Positions 54,385-63,560 of a DNA stretch of 64,000 nt are shown piece after piece. The notes under the pieces are model-generated. The model was not told where the DNA came from. It worked only from the letters and a program-made list of their open reading frames with translations, and did no database searches. Numbering within the stretch: the stretch's first letter is position 1; each line of letters starts with the position of its first letter. Source of the stretch: Prevotella melaninogenica (GTDB lineage Bacteria; Bacteroidota; Bacteroidia; Bacteroidales; Bacteroidaceae); contig NZ_CP072348.1 in assembly GCF_018127925.1 (NCBI RefSeq), forward strand, positions 999,501 through 1,063,500. The letters are read 5' to 3'. The position numbers and the translations under genes are program-made.

Positions 54385-55175
54385 AAAAGAATAAGACATA
54401 AGCAAGCAGCCCTCCCCGTCCCCTCCCCATAGGGAGGAGCGTTAATACCGTTATATCCCCACACTAAAAAGGTTCCTCCGTTAAATGTGTGGACGCTTTT
54501 CGTATTGTTTCAACGGAAGAACCATAGTTACACATTAAACAAAAACTTGGCTAAGACTATCAACATTCTATCCTATTATCATCCTCTGACATTGAAAACC
54601 TTGTCTCTAAGATTTCGAAAATCTATAGATAAGAACCTGAAAAATCATTACATAAATTCAAAGAAAGCATCTATAACTAACGGTAAAAACACGTATAAAA
54701 GGCAGGTTTGTAATCAACAGGAAATCAATTAGTTATAAAGCTGTAAAGTAAAAGGTGCTTAATTGGACTTCAAAAGGGCGTTAGTAAGAGCCTTAAAGGG
54801 CACCTATTGCAAGCTGATTAGGCATCTTTTAGAAGCCAAAAGAGCATGTATTCAAAATTATGATGTGAAAAATTATGACAGAATAATAAGTTATTAGCTT
54901 AATTAGACCAATTAGACCAAATAGCCTAATTAGGCTAATAGGAATAAGTTGTTTGTAGAAATAAGTTTAGCCTCTAATGACCGATTTGGGTTAAAAAGAA
55001 ATAGAGGCTGCACCAGTTTAATGATACAGCCCCATTCCGTCATTTAAAGTTTTAGTTATCAGTAGTTAGTACTTACACAATAATATCTTTATAATCTCTA
55101 TTTAATCTTATCCTTTTAGAATCCATATCGTAAGACGATTTGCTGACGATTTATGTTTTCTGTTTATCAACAATC
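54385..55175. other. 790-base gap holding the inverted repeat copy
   Basis: No gene seen. Contains a CCCTCCCC-type hairpin at about 54411-54440, repeat copy 5 at 54471-54965, and the weak hairpin GGCTG...CAGCC near 55015-55032, likely the end of the glycine-zipper gene transcript. Confidence 0.6.
54471..54965 (-). repeat. Dispersed repeat, copy 5 (inverted)
   Basis: Reverse-complement copy. The terminal hairpin (54471-54523, GGTTCCTCCGTT... with AACGGAAGAACC) comes first, then the conserved arm (AAAAACACGTATAAAAGGCAG, GGTTTGTAATCAACAGGAAATC, quoted in parts), then the core (AAAGGTGCTTAATTGGAC, CAAAAGGGCGTTA, AGAAGCCAAAAGAGCATGTA). Lies between the rlpA gene end and the glycine-zipper gene end. 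Confidence 0.85.
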
Positions 55176-56024
55176 TTACTTGCTGGTTCTTATATTGAAT
55201 TCTGTCACTTTGCTTATACTCTTCTGACCCTGCAAAACAGTTAAAGCAAATCGTGCCATACCATCCTTTAATTTCTTATCAGCCTTCACAAGTGCTGTGT
55301 AACGAACGCCCTTACCGGGTGCAATACTCTCAATGTGAATAGATGGACTGATGTAAATGTGTGCATTACCGGTTGTTTCCAACACTGAAGGCTGTACATC
55401 ACTGATCGTCTTATCTCCTCGATTCATCACCTCAAAGATAATCTTACCCACCTCATTGCGCGACAAGATACCATCTTGGTTATCATCAACAAAACGAGCA
55501 TTGATAATCTCAATATTCGGTGTATACTGATAATTACCTGCCAACTTATCCACACTTGACTCAGCTGGTGCCTTGGTATTTGGCTGTGCCGCACTGTAAC
55601 TGCCTGTATAATCACTGCCTTGGAAGTCGTAAATACGGTCGTCACCAGAGTTGGTGCTATCAAAACCGCTTCCATCTACCCTATTAGGCCGTGCATAGTC
55701 GTCTGTCTGATTATAATTATCGTATCCTGATTGATTCCTTCTTTCACGTGCCTTACGCTGTTGCACCTTCTCGTAATGGTCGTGTACATCCTCTTTCGCA
55801 CGTCTGTCAGCCTTTGCACCTGTAGAAGCACCTATGATAGCACCACCAGCCATACCAACAATCGTACCTATATCTGAGCCTCTCGCTCCACCAGCAATAC
55901 CACCAATAGCGCTTCCAAGAATGCTTCCTAACGAGCCACCTGTGATAGCACCTGAGCCTGTATAGGTGTTACAACTACTAAGCACCACGGCTGCCGAGAG
56001 GGAAAGAATTAAAAACTTCTTCAT
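55176..56024 (-). CDS. Glycine-zipper lipoprotein with EF-hand-like motif
   Basis: 282 residues; lipobox LSSC (Cys ~18). A glycine-zipper membrane segment spans residues ~25-75 (GGSLGSILGSAIGGIAGGARG, GMAGGAIIGASTG), as in outer-membrane-inserting lipoproteins. A basic, Asn/Asp-rich linker follows. The C-terminal half has a Ca-binding-like DDNQDGILSRNE and beta-rich domain (KIIFEVMNRGDKTISDVQPSV). No enzyme motif. Transcribed minus with its own promoter region upstream (56025-56172). Function unknown, surface or envelope structure likely. Confidence 0.75.
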   Translation of the reverse strand: MKKFLILSLSAAVVLSSCNTYTGSGAITGGSLGSILGSAIGGIAGGARGSDIGTIVGMAGGAIIGASTGAKADRRAKEDVHDHYEKVQQRKARERRNQSGYDNYNQTDDYARPNRVDGSGFDSTNSGDDRIYDFQGSDYTGSYSAAQPNTKAPAESSVDKLAGNYQYTPNIEIINARFVDDNQDGILSRNEVGKIIFEVMNRGDKTISDVQPSVLETTGNAHIYISPSIHIESIAPGKGVRYTALVKADKKLKDGMARFALTVLQGQKSISKVTEFNIRTSK

Positions 56025-56172
56025 AACTTACAAATTCTTAACGTTGGCAAAATTAGCTACATATTTTCACATTTACAAAGATATTTCCCTACTCAGTGAG
56101 GGGAAAACCCTAAAGTTACTAAATATATCCTCCATCTTGCTGATTTTCAACAGTTACGAACAGCCACATTTA

Positions 56173-57633
56173 CTATGAGTCTATCGGCAGATATAGCATC
56201 AGATGATCAAACGCAATATAACGTTTACCAGCCCAAGTGATAATACCAATAGCATCATTCAATGTACAGTTTCTCAACTCTTCATGCTCAGAAACAGAAA
56301 CTCTATATGACTTCCCATTCTCATCTTTTACAGAGATAAAATCTGGTGTAATAGCTTCTAAGCCAAGATAGAAAGTATAGGAATAAGCTTCAAAGTCATT
56401 TGTCACCTTCATTCCTTTTTCTATTGGGGGATTCCAATCATCTTTTGCACGTGTCAATTGCATCGGACGAAACCAAGATACGTCCATCATAAATGACTCA
56501 AATGCTATCTTCGTCGGGCTATCTCCACCGAAGAAAACAAAGTATGGATAGGTGATATCATCCTTTGATAACTTGTCGTTATTCAACCACTGCAAGACAG
56601 AACGAGGATGCTGCACACAGGCATAATCCTCCTCATTCCGATAAAAACTTATAGTAAACTCTTGCTGATGCAGCTTACCGACCTCGCCTTCCTTCTGAAA
56701 ATAATGACAAAATAGATAGCTTGTCGCTAATTCTTCTACTCCCCAGTAATCTAATTTCTGCTCACTATGATGCTCACCAAGCCAATAACCATCAAGGTTG
56801 GGGTATAACTGGTCCCACTGACCACGCCGACCATTCTCTGCAACTTGCTCTGCGCTGGCAAGAACTGATAGATTACAAAGTATGTCAGCCGTAAATTTTA
56901 CCAACCGAATACGCGTCAGTTTCTCTTCCGCTTCCTTTAAAACCTTATGAAAAAGTGTCATCCTTGGGGTTTGTACAAAAAGTATATTCCGATGACATAC
57001 ACGTAGAAAGAAGTTATAGACCGACTCATATTGTCCCTTCATCTGCTTCGCATCGCCCTGTCGTGTCTCGACTGACAAGGGCAGTGCACCGAGTAACATC
57101 AATAGAAAAACCGCAAGACAATAAGCATCTTCTTCCTTTAATCGTAGTAGAAGTTCTTGTTTCCTCGTACCCTCACGTTCTGTTATCTCATCATCAAAAA
57201 CACAGACATTGACAATTTGCTCACAACATTCTGTCCTCACATCCCTATCTTCGACATCCCCCAGCAAGGGCTTGTACCTCTCCATCAGTCTTTCCGCCAA
57301 CCCATAAGCGTCTATCAATCTGTCAAGAGAAATCCCCATTTCATCCTCCCACTCACGCTCCAACTCGTGATAAACAGCCTTACGCAAAAAGGCATCTTTC
57401 CCTCCAACACGACCAAAGGAATTGTTTCCACTGCCCGATTTTCCTATATGTCTCCATAGCTCTTCACCACTATTATATAATAGTCTGAGCCGATAGACAG
57501 CATTCAGCTTTACCTTTATAGTCTCGTCTTCAGTATCAGTCCTGACAGACTTTCCGCACGTCTTAGCCTCCTCAGTACTTAAGTTGATAGTTTTATCGTC
57601 TAATTTCATATCTTTCATTCTTAGCTTTGTCAT
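56173..57633 (-). CDS. Hypothetical protein, no recognised domain
   Basis: 486 residues from the ATG at 57633; the longer frame to 57654 begins with GTG. No signal peptide. The protein is Glu/Lys-rich and helical in the first 350 residues (AVYRLRLLYNSGEELWRHIG, LDRLIDAYGLAERLMERY, RLVKFTADILCNLSVLASAEQ), then a more beta-like C-terminal quarter (FEAYSYTFYLGLEAITPDF, DAIGIITWAGKRYIAFDHLM). No catalytic or binding motif is obvious. It is not in a tight operon. Base composition is like the neighbours. Unknown. Confidence 0.65.
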   Translation of the reverse strand: MTKLRMKDMKLDDKTINLSTEEAKTCGKSVRTDTEDETIKVKLNAVYRLRLLYNSGEELWRHIGKSGSGNNSFGRVGGKDAFLRKAVYHELEREWEDEMGISLDRLIDAYGLAERLMERYKPLLGDVEDRDVRTECCEQIVNVCVFDDEITEREGTRKQELLLRLKEEDAYCLAVFLLMLLGALPLSVETRQGDAKQMKGQYESVYNFFLRVCHRNILFVQTPRMTLFHKVLKEAEEKLTRIRLVKFTADILCNLSVLASAEQVAENGRRGQWDQLYPNLDGYWLGEHHSEQKLDYWGVEELATSYLFCHYFQKEGEVGKLHQQEFTISFYRNEEDYACVQHPRSVLQWLNNDKLSKDDITYPYFVFFGGDSPTKIAFESFMMDVSWFRPMQLTRAKDDWNPPIEKGMKVTNDFEAYSYTFYLGLEAITPDFISVKDENGKSYRVSVSEHEELRNCTLNDAIGIITWAGKRYIAFDHLMLYLPIDS

Positions 57634-57654
57634 CTTCTGCCTGCCTACACACAC

Positions 57655-57883
57655 TATAGAGATACAAGTCCTTCCAAACGTTTTCTGTTATTAACACCAC
57701 TTTTCACCCTCAATCTGTAAAGAAGATTCCGAAGTTCTTTCCTACAATTTTGACTTCCCCTTTCTTCATATATTACTAATCGCAGCACTTAAGCTACTCT
57801 TCCGCAAAAATACAAATTAAATCCTTTGTGCCTCTCACGAAGATACATTTATTTTGCAAACAGAAACAAAAACTTAATAAATT
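57655..57883. other. Intergenic, no recognised feature
   Basis: Promoter-like TTATTTTGC near 57850-57858 and otherwise AT-rich DNA. Confidence 0.4.
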
Positions 57884-57961
57884 ATGAACAAAACAACATT
57901 TATCTTTACCCTTGGAGTTGCCTTAATCTGCAGTACTATCCTACTCACAACTACCAGTTAA
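57884..57961 (+). CDS. 25-residue hydrophobic peptide ORF
   Basis: Reads MNKTTFIFTLGVALICSTI then LLTTTS and a stop. One hydrophobic stretch, resembling a signal peptide that ends without a mature protein. A TAnnTTTG-like box (TTATTTTGC) lies about 25 bases upstream. Could be a small membrane peptide, a leader, or the remnant of an exported protein gene. Weak evidence. Confidence 0.35.
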   Translation: MNKTTFIFTLGVALICSTILLTTTS

Positions 57962-58107
57962 ATTGAGTTTTTTCGGCTCATAGAGGAGTAAATAGTTCAT
58001 ACTTTTCAACCATGTGTTATTCACTTGTGATAGTACAACTCTTTCCCGACAAAGAAGTTGCTTTCTTCACGACAAGACAAAGAAATATAATTTAAAACAT
58101 CAAACTT

Positions 58108-58350
58108 ATGATCAGAGGTTATATGAATTTCAGATGCGATAACTGCAACAACACTTTCCGTGCATTAGATATTGAGTATGGAGCAACTGCTATGTCAGTT
58201 CCAATGCCCTGCCCAAACTGTAACAGCCGCCACACTTACCCTCCTAACTGGCGTATTCTCGGCTTTTATCCTTTTGGCAACAACCGTAAGGTTTATAAAA
58301 GAATCTGGGAAAGAATGGATAAAGAGGAAAGCAAGTTTGATAGCCAATAG
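58108..58350 (+). CDS. Small zinc-ribbon protein
   Basis: 80 residues with two CxxC pairs, FRCDNCNNTF and MPCPNCNSRHTY, spaced by about 24 residues, forming a likely zinc ribbon. The C-terminus is charged (KVYKRIWERMDKEESKF). A later Met (MNFRCDN) could be the start instead. Such ribbons often bind nucleic acid or protein. It stands just upstream of the RNA/peptide locus but its link to it is unproved. Confidence 0.6.
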   Translation: MIRGYMNFRCDNCNNTFRALDIEYGATAMSVPMPCPNCNSRHTYPPNWRILGFYPFGNNRKVYKRIWERMDKEESKFDSQ

Positions 58351-58500
58351 GCTAAAATGTGATAGCTTCTATTAGCTAAAACAGTAAACAAGCTTTCTAC
58401 TGAACATATTTTACCAAGCAAATATATCGTAATTATATTCTTTAGAGTAGTATTAATATATACTTTTCATTGTGTTTTCTTTACTTTATTTCATTATTAT
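58351..58500. other. Intergenic, AT-rich
   Basis: Nothing recognised in this stretch up to the promoter at 58501. Confidence 0.4.
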
Positions 58501-58531
58501 TTTGCCATTTCCAATAAATTCCCTACATTTG
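58501..58531 (+). promoter_or_regulatory. Strong promoter of the structured RNA / peptide locus
   Basis: TTTG at 58501-58504, exactly 19 bases, TACATTTG at 58524-58531. The transcript should begin near 58535-58540. Confidence 0.75.
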
Positions 58532-58536
58532 TGCCA

Positions 58537-58783
58537 TGTTTGGTGGGTACTTTACAAACCACTCGCCATTCATTGCACAAAACTTGCAAACGAGGTTATT
58601 CGACCCGGTTAAATCTGGAAAATTCAACTAAGGAGTCGTCACTAATCGAGTTTAGGCAGGTTCTGTGCCCCTATCCTATATGGGGGCATGGACTGTCTTT
58701 ACTTTATTTTGACTCCAAGGTGTTTTCCAGAACCGAACCGGATAAATAAAGATAAAGCGGGCCGTGTCCCCTTTCTTCTTTTA
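58537..58783 (+). ncRNA. Structured RNA leader or 6S-like RNA
   Basis: Behind the promoter lies a GC-richer block able to fold into nested stems: CCGGTT/AACCGG (58605-58610, 58736-58741), CTGGAAAA/TTTTCCAG (58615-58622, 58723-58730), GGAGTC/GACTCC (58632-58637, 58711-58716), AGGCAG/CTGTCT and TGCCCC/GGGGCA (58666-58671, 58683-58688). An open asymmetric bubble (58638-58653 and 58699-58710) separates the outer and inner stems, as in 6S RNAs. A hairpin followed by CTTCTTTT (58751-58783) could end it. It could be a separate sRNA of about 245 nt, or a leader that attenuates the peptide gene downstream. Not identified with a known family. Confidence 0.55.
58751..58783 (+). terminator. Terminator or attenuator after the structured RNA
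   Basis: AAAGCGGG, CCGTGT loop, CCCCTTT, then CTTCTTTT. It lies between the RNA and the 35-residue peptide ORF. Confidence 0.5.
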
Positions 58784-58824
58784 TCCTCTCTGCATCATTA
58801 CTAACATTTTAATAATTAGAAATT

Positions 58825-58932
58825 ATGGAAATTATCTATTACGTCGAGAAGAAAAAAGACAAAAGACTTTTCTACGGCTGCTATGCTGTATGTTGCAAAA
58901 AGACTCACACAGGCTCCAAAGGTATTCTGTAA
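58825..58932 (+). CDS. 35-residue Cys/Tyr-rich peptide, candidate RiPP precursor
   Basis: MEIIYYVEKKKDK, then RLFYGCYAVCCKKTHTGSK and GIL. It opens with a Lys-rich N-terminus suited to a leader and has a compact stretch with four Tyr/Phe residues and three Cys (YGCYAVCC) suited to a core. The stop is 10 bases before the maturase start, so the two are one transcript. Too short for database gene callers, which may explain why it has not been noted. No direct homology is claimed; precursor status is inferred from position, size and composition. Confidence 0.5.
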   Translation: MEIIYYVEKKKDKRLFYGCYAVCCKKTHTGSKGIL

Positions 58933-58942
58933 CATCTCAAAT

Positions 58943-60265
58943 ATGGAGAAAAGAAAAAGCATAAGCCCACTAAAGGTTTATAGTTTTCCCGAACAACTAC
59001 ACATAGAGTCTATTTTAGGGCTCTATGTGATAGTTTCACCTCTTACTGCTAATTGGATTGTACTTGAGAATGAAGAACAAATAGACTTTTTCAAACTCTT
59101 ACAAACTAACAATCTTGAGACAGCCTTAAAGTCTTTTAAAGGCAACCAAAAGAATGCACATACCGTAGTAATTCAAATAGAAGCTAAGCAGTTTGAGAAG
59201 AAAGATGTAAGACCTGCAAACTATAGTGGGGTTATGCAATTTCATTTAACCAATGCATGCAATATGAGCTGTCCCCACTGCTATATGTATGCAGGAAAGA
59301 AGAAAGAAAAGGAGTTAACTACAGAAGAAATCTATAAAGTAATAGATCTATTTAAAGAGAGTGGAGGTGAGCAAATAACATTCACAGGGGGAGAGGTTTG
59401 TATGAGAACAGATCTTCTTGATATCATCAAACACACGCATAGTTCAGGACTAAATGTAGAAGTTCTGACCAACGGAACTTTATGGAAAGAAGAAGACATT
59501 AAAGCTGTTAGTCCATATCTATCACGTGTTCAGATAAGTATTGATGGGATTAACGAAGAAGAAAACTCTAAAATCAGGGGTAAAGACAACTTCGAGAAGG
59601 CACTCAATACTGTTGATACATTTCTATCTTACGGTGTGCCAACAGATATTGGTATCACCCCTTGGTTTGACAAAACTCTAAAAAATAAGATACAAGGGTA
59701 TGCAACCTTTGGAAAGGAACTTATAGAAAAATATAAAGATAAGCCTTTCGGAATCCGTTTCACAACAAGTTTATTAGATGGGCGAGAGATAAAATTTTCT
59801 TCACCAGAAAAACAAGAATATGAGACTATTACAGAATCCATATACAAATCTTGTATGGGTGAGGACGTTTTAGACTTAGCTTTCATTGATTTCCATACAC
59901 ACTTTTTGTTAGAAAACAATTGTGAATTTGGCAACCTGACAATAGAGTCAAATGGAAACGTATATTTCTGTCCTTCATTATCTATGCTCCCAACTTCTTT
60001 GAACATAAGAAGAAATTCTTTTGAAGAGATACTCTCTTTCTCAAAAGAAGCAAGTAGAATTTCATGTGTAGATAACTTGATATCTTGTAGAAATTGCGAT
60101 TTGCGATACATCTGCGGTGGAGGATGTAGAATACAATATTTTAAAGACTTTCAGCAAGAGGAAGCTTTCAAGATAGTCAACCATCCACGCAGAAAATGTA
60201 CAGCAGAATATAAGCAGAGTATATACAAACAAATGATAAGAACAAACGAAGCTCTATTTCAATAA
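58943..60265 (+). CDS. Radical SAM/SPASM peptide maturase
   Basis: 440 residues from the ATG at 58943; a longer frame from 58883 would overlap the peptide ORF. The N-terminal ~85 residues resemble a PqqD-like RiPP recognition element (SPLTANWIVLENEEQIDFFK). The radical SAM core has the 4Fe-4S motif CNMSCPHCYMY (CxxxCxxC, residues ~105) and the GGE motif TFTGGEVCM. The SPASM domain follows (CEFGNLTIESNGNVYFCPS, ISCRNCDLRYICGGGCRI, RRKC) with the expected extra cluster Cys. Such enzymes cross-link or modify short peptides. It is the centre of the accessory locus. Confidence 0.92.
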   Translation: MEKRKSISPLKVYSFPEQLHIESILGLYVIVSPLTANWIVLENEEQIDFFKLLQTNNLETALKSFKGNQKNAHTVVIQIEAKQFEKKDVRPANYSGVMQFHLTNACNMSCPHCYMYAGKKKEKELTTEEIYKVIDLFKESGGEQITFTGGEVCMRTDLLDIIKHTHSSGLNVEVLTNGTLWKEEDIKAVSPYLSRVQISIDGINEEENSKIRGKDNFEKALNTVDTFLSYGVPTDIGITPWFDKTLKNKIQGYATFGKELIEKYKDKPFGIRFTTSLLDGREIKFSSPEKQEYETITESIYKSCMGEDVLDLAFIDFHTHFLLENNCEFGNLTIESNGNVYFCPSLSMLPTSLNIRRNSFEEILSFSKEASRISCVDNLISCRNCDLRYICGGGCRIQYFKDFQQEEAFKIVNHPRRKCTAEYKQSIYKQMIRTNEALFQ

Positions 60266-60300
60266 TAGAGTTATTATTAATAATAAAAAAATAGACAACT

Positions 60301-60500
60301 ATGGGAAAAATTAAAGGTATGGAATACTCAGATACAAGGTATAATGAGTATGACGAGAAAGAGTATTTTATTGATGATTGGGATAATTGGTTTACCGCAG
60401 ACGAAGTATACGACAGAAAGAAAGAAATTAATATTGGAATGAGGATTACGCCAATGAAGTGAGTGAAAATAATGGTGATGGTTTGGACTGGAGTGACTAA
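60301..60500 (+). pseudogene. Trp/Asp-rich small peptide gene with a 1-base deletion, candidate second precursor
   Basis: As read, frame one gives 53 residues (MGKIKGMEYSDTRYNEYDEK..., FIDDWDNWFTADEVYDRKK, stop at 60462). One base earlier, the other frame continues WNEDYANEVSENNGDGLDWSD to a stop at 60500. Adding one T at about 60434 joins them as a 66-residue acidic peptide with several aromatic-x-x-Asn/Asp patterns (WDN, WNED, LDWSD). It lies 35 bases after the maturase gene. A substrate of the maturase is plausible; the break may be natural or a sequencing error. Confidence 0.45.
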
Positions 60501-60514
60501 TAAAAAAATATATC

Positions 60515-60859
60515 ATGCCTAATAAAAATACTTTTTTACAAAATGCTATCAAAGATATAGATAATAATAAACCTATTTGGTTTACTGACTCGTATACGAA
60601 TCCTAATACAATAACTAAACATTTACTCAGTGAAGAAAACAAGTATGACAGTAAAGACAAACTACCGAAAACAGACTACGATGCTGACAAAGATAAGAAC
60701 TTTACTATCGTCTTCCATTCAATATCATTAAATTGTTTCTGTGCTTGGATATCATGCCCAATAAACGATAAACATCGGACTACACAGAAAATAATTATTA
60801 ATTTGAAAGAGGAAAAAATCTGCAATAAAAACATTGAAGTATACGTCATACGCTGTTAG
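60515..60859 (+). CDS. 114-residue hypothetical protein with Cys-rich C-terminus
   Basis: Starts 14 bases after the Trp/Asp-rich ORF. The first ~65 residues are hydrophilic (MPNKNTFLQNAIKDID, LPKTDYDADKDKN). The last 50 contain five Cys (SLNCFCAWISC, EEKICNKN, YVIRC). No signal peptide and no known domain. In context it could be another precursor, or an immunity/regulatory protein. A strong 17-bp hairpin (60862-60906) follows. Confidence 0.55.
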   Translation: MPNKNTFLQNAIKDIDNNKPIWFTDSYTNPNTITKHLLSEENKYDSKDKLPKTDYDADKDKNFTIVFHSISLNCFCAWISCPINDKHRTTQKIIINLKEEKICNKNIEVYVIRC

Positions 60860-60861
60860 TA

Positions 60862-60906
60862 TATTCTCCTTTATATCAAAAATATTTTGTGATATAAGGG
60901 AGAATA
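60862..60906 (+). terminator. 17-bp stem downstream of the Cys-rich protein gene
   Basis: TATTCTCCTTTATATCA against TGATATAAGGGAGAATA, loop of 11. It is AT-rich and lacks a long T run, so it may be a processing or transcript-end structure. Confidence 0.55.
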
Positions 60907-61949
60907 ACTATTGAAATTATAATAAGAATCTTTATTGTATATTTTTTCAAACAGTAAATAATGGAACAAAATAATAATTCTATTACAACAATTGATCAAG
61001 CAAAAGACCTAATAGGAAATCTACAGAATTCGACAAATTACATCGGTCAACAAATTCTTTCTGCTCAATTGCAGGTATTGACACAAATATCATCACCAGA
61101 ACTCGTAGGAAGTTCTTTTGACATAATGCTTACAAATATCAAAGAAGTTCTATCCTCCTCTGAATCAGACTCTTTTAAAGAAGTCTTTCGTAAGAACAGC
61201 ATTTTACTCATACAGAACTATATTTTCTTTATGAAAGCAAAATTAGTCTTTATTCGTTCAGCGTTAGAGAAAGAAAATGAAATTCTAATGAGAGAAAAGT
61301 ATGCTTTAATGAGAGATGCAACAAAAGGATTAGTTAAATGTTTCGAAGGGACCTTAGCAATGTCAGGAAATAAATGGATAGGAAATATCAAAATAGATAT
61401 TACTGAAATATCCAGATACATGGAAGAGAAGGGTCTTATAGACCGTTTCTTTGATTGGCTCAATAGAAAAGAAATACAGAAACAGAATTATCAAAAAAGT
61501 AAAGCTTTACAACTTGAATTTGACAAAATCATGGGTGAACTCCCTATCAAATTATACAGTTATCATAAATACATTGGGAATAGTACTTTGATTGCTGGAA
61601 TAATAACAAGTTATAAAAAAGAAATATTTGATAAACTGGATCCCAGTAAATCTTCAAGAGAAGGAAAAGTAAGAAGAGTACATTCTGGTATAAAAAGCGA
61701 TTTTATAGATTCGTTATCTATTAATGTAGGGTTAACAATACTAATATACCCATTAACCTTAATTGTGCCAGGGTTACTTTGGTGTATATGGAAAATATTT
61801 GGAGGAGAAGTTGAAATTTTTGAAAGTTGCTTAAATTGGGCACTCACCAAAGCATCCATTTATGCAATAGTTTATTTAGTTTGCAGTAGTATTCTGATTA
61901 CACTTAAAATAATAGGAGACTATTTCTTTAAATATAAACCTCTCGTAGT

Positions 61950-63560
61950 TGAAAATAGTAACTATTCAGCGGTATCGATCAGTCTGTATTTTCTCCTCTA
62001 AAATCTTCGTATAAAGGCTATAAATATGCTTGTTTTTCTTGCGTATTTCAGATTTTCTTTGTACCTTTATACCTATGAAAGAGCAGGTTACGGACATATC
62101 AAAAGTATTACAAGGCATGACGGAAGAGATGCGATTATTACGTGCAACTGTTAATCAGCAGTATGCCGAGATTATCAAATTGAACCGTAACATAAATACT
62201 CTGAACCTTGAAATTCGCAAGAAAGATACGGAACTTATAAACTTATAGGAACGCTTGGCTAAGTATGAAAATCCTGACAAAAACTCTAATAATAGCAGCA
62301 CTCCGCCAAGCAAGGAGCGTATGAAGGATGAGGTTATCAGAAGAACAAGAAGCCTCCGTAAGCCAAGTGGTAAGAAGCCGGGAGGACAAAAGGGGCATGA
62401 TGGGCATAAGTTGTCTTACTCTTCCATACCTGACGAGATAATTGATGAGGTACCCAACTATTGCACTCGTTGCGGAGAATCTTTATCAGATGCAGAACGT
62501 GTGCTTGATTATGTGACGCAGGTTATTTCCATTCCAGAGTTGAAGCCCGTAATCAGGGAAATCCGACACTATGTGATGGTATGCAAGAACTGTGGTGAAC
62601 GTATTCGGACAGCACCGAGACGGCGGTCAAACAACGTGGTATATGATTCAAGCATAAAGTCCTTAGTGGTTTATCTGAGTGTCGTGCAATTTCTTCCTTA
62701 TGGTCGCATAGCAAGTTTTTTGCGTGAGGTATTTGGTCTCACTCCAAGCGAAGGCTCACTGGTGAACTGGGTAAATGAGGCAAAGAGAAATGCGCAACCT
62801 GTGATTGATAAAATTAAAGAATATATCAAGTCATCAGCAGTTGTTGGTTTCGATGAGAGCGGCTTGTACTGTAAGAAAAGACTCGACTGGGCATGGATTG
62901 CACAAACCGTTTATTACACATTGCTTTTCCGTGCTAATGGAAGAGGGTCGAAGGTATTAGCAGACAAATTTGGCGATAGCCTGGAACGAATGACTGCCGT
63001 TACCGACCGCCATAGCGCATACTTTGCACTCCATTTCCTCAATCATCAGGTATGCCTTGCTCACTTACTGCGCGAACTGCAATATCTCTCAGAGTTGAAC
63101 ACTAAGCAAGAGTGGTCTGGGAAAGTAACCAATCTGTTCCGTGAAGCCATTCACAAGCGGAATACCAATCCGAACGACGTTATAGACAAGGTGTCATGGA
63201 CCCGACGTTTAGACAATCTGCTCAAACAGAATATAGAGGAGCTTGGTAAAAAGTTTATTACGTTCAGAAAAGGCTTGGTCAAATACAGAGATTACATTTT
63301 CAATTTCCTCGAAAATCCGATGATACCATTTGACAATAATGGAAGCGAACGTGGAATACGCAAGCTAAAAATCAAACTGAAGAACTCCTGTGCTTTTCGT
63401 TCAGACTTCGGAGCAGACGCTTTCCTTGAACTTCATTCGATTGTAGAAACAGCTAAGAAGCACGACAAAACGCCATATAATGCGATTCAAGCCTTATTTA
63501 AGGTTTGAGAAATTGATATGCACTTATATATCTATTATCGCTGAATAGTTACTGAAAATA
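61950..63560 (+). mobile_element. IS66-family element with 8-base target duplication
   Basis: TGAAAATA stands directly before (61950-61957) and directly after (63553-63560) the element: a perfect 8-base duplication, the size made by IS66 transposases. The element itself is 61958-63552 (1595 bases), with ends beginning GTAACTATTCAGCG on both sides. It carries one transposase frame (62075-63508) broken by an amber codon, and no tnpA/tnpB. Single-frame IS66 relatives of the ISBst12 type are known. Confidence 0.92.
62075..63508 (+). pseudogene. IS66-family transposase (TnpC type) with an internal amber codon
   Basis: ATG at 62075 starts MKEQVTDISKVLQGM and runs in the same frame to TAG at 62246, then ERLAKYENPDKNSNNSSTPPSKE continues without a new start until the stop after 63508. 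After the TAG it has the zinc-finger-like YCTRCGESL and CKNCGERI, and the DDE transposase blocks GFDESGLYCKKRLDW and MIPFDNNGSERGIRKLKI, ending ALFKV. With the amber codon the full 477-residue protein would need suppression or readthrough. Otherwise this copy is inactive. Confidence 0.9.

Noticed and set aside
57655-57883. Searched for tRNA or other RNA genes in gaps
   Set aside because: No T-loop GGTTCGAAT-type sequences or cloverleaf were found in this or other gaps by eye.
59629-60111. 160-residue minus-strand open frame inside the radical SAM gene
   Set aside because: Antisense to the maturase, no family motif, no promoter box.
61958-63552. Considered whether the inverted ends belong to another element type than IS66
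   Set aside because: The 8-base duplication, GTAA-type ends and TnpC-type transposase fit IS66 and leave no base unexplained.
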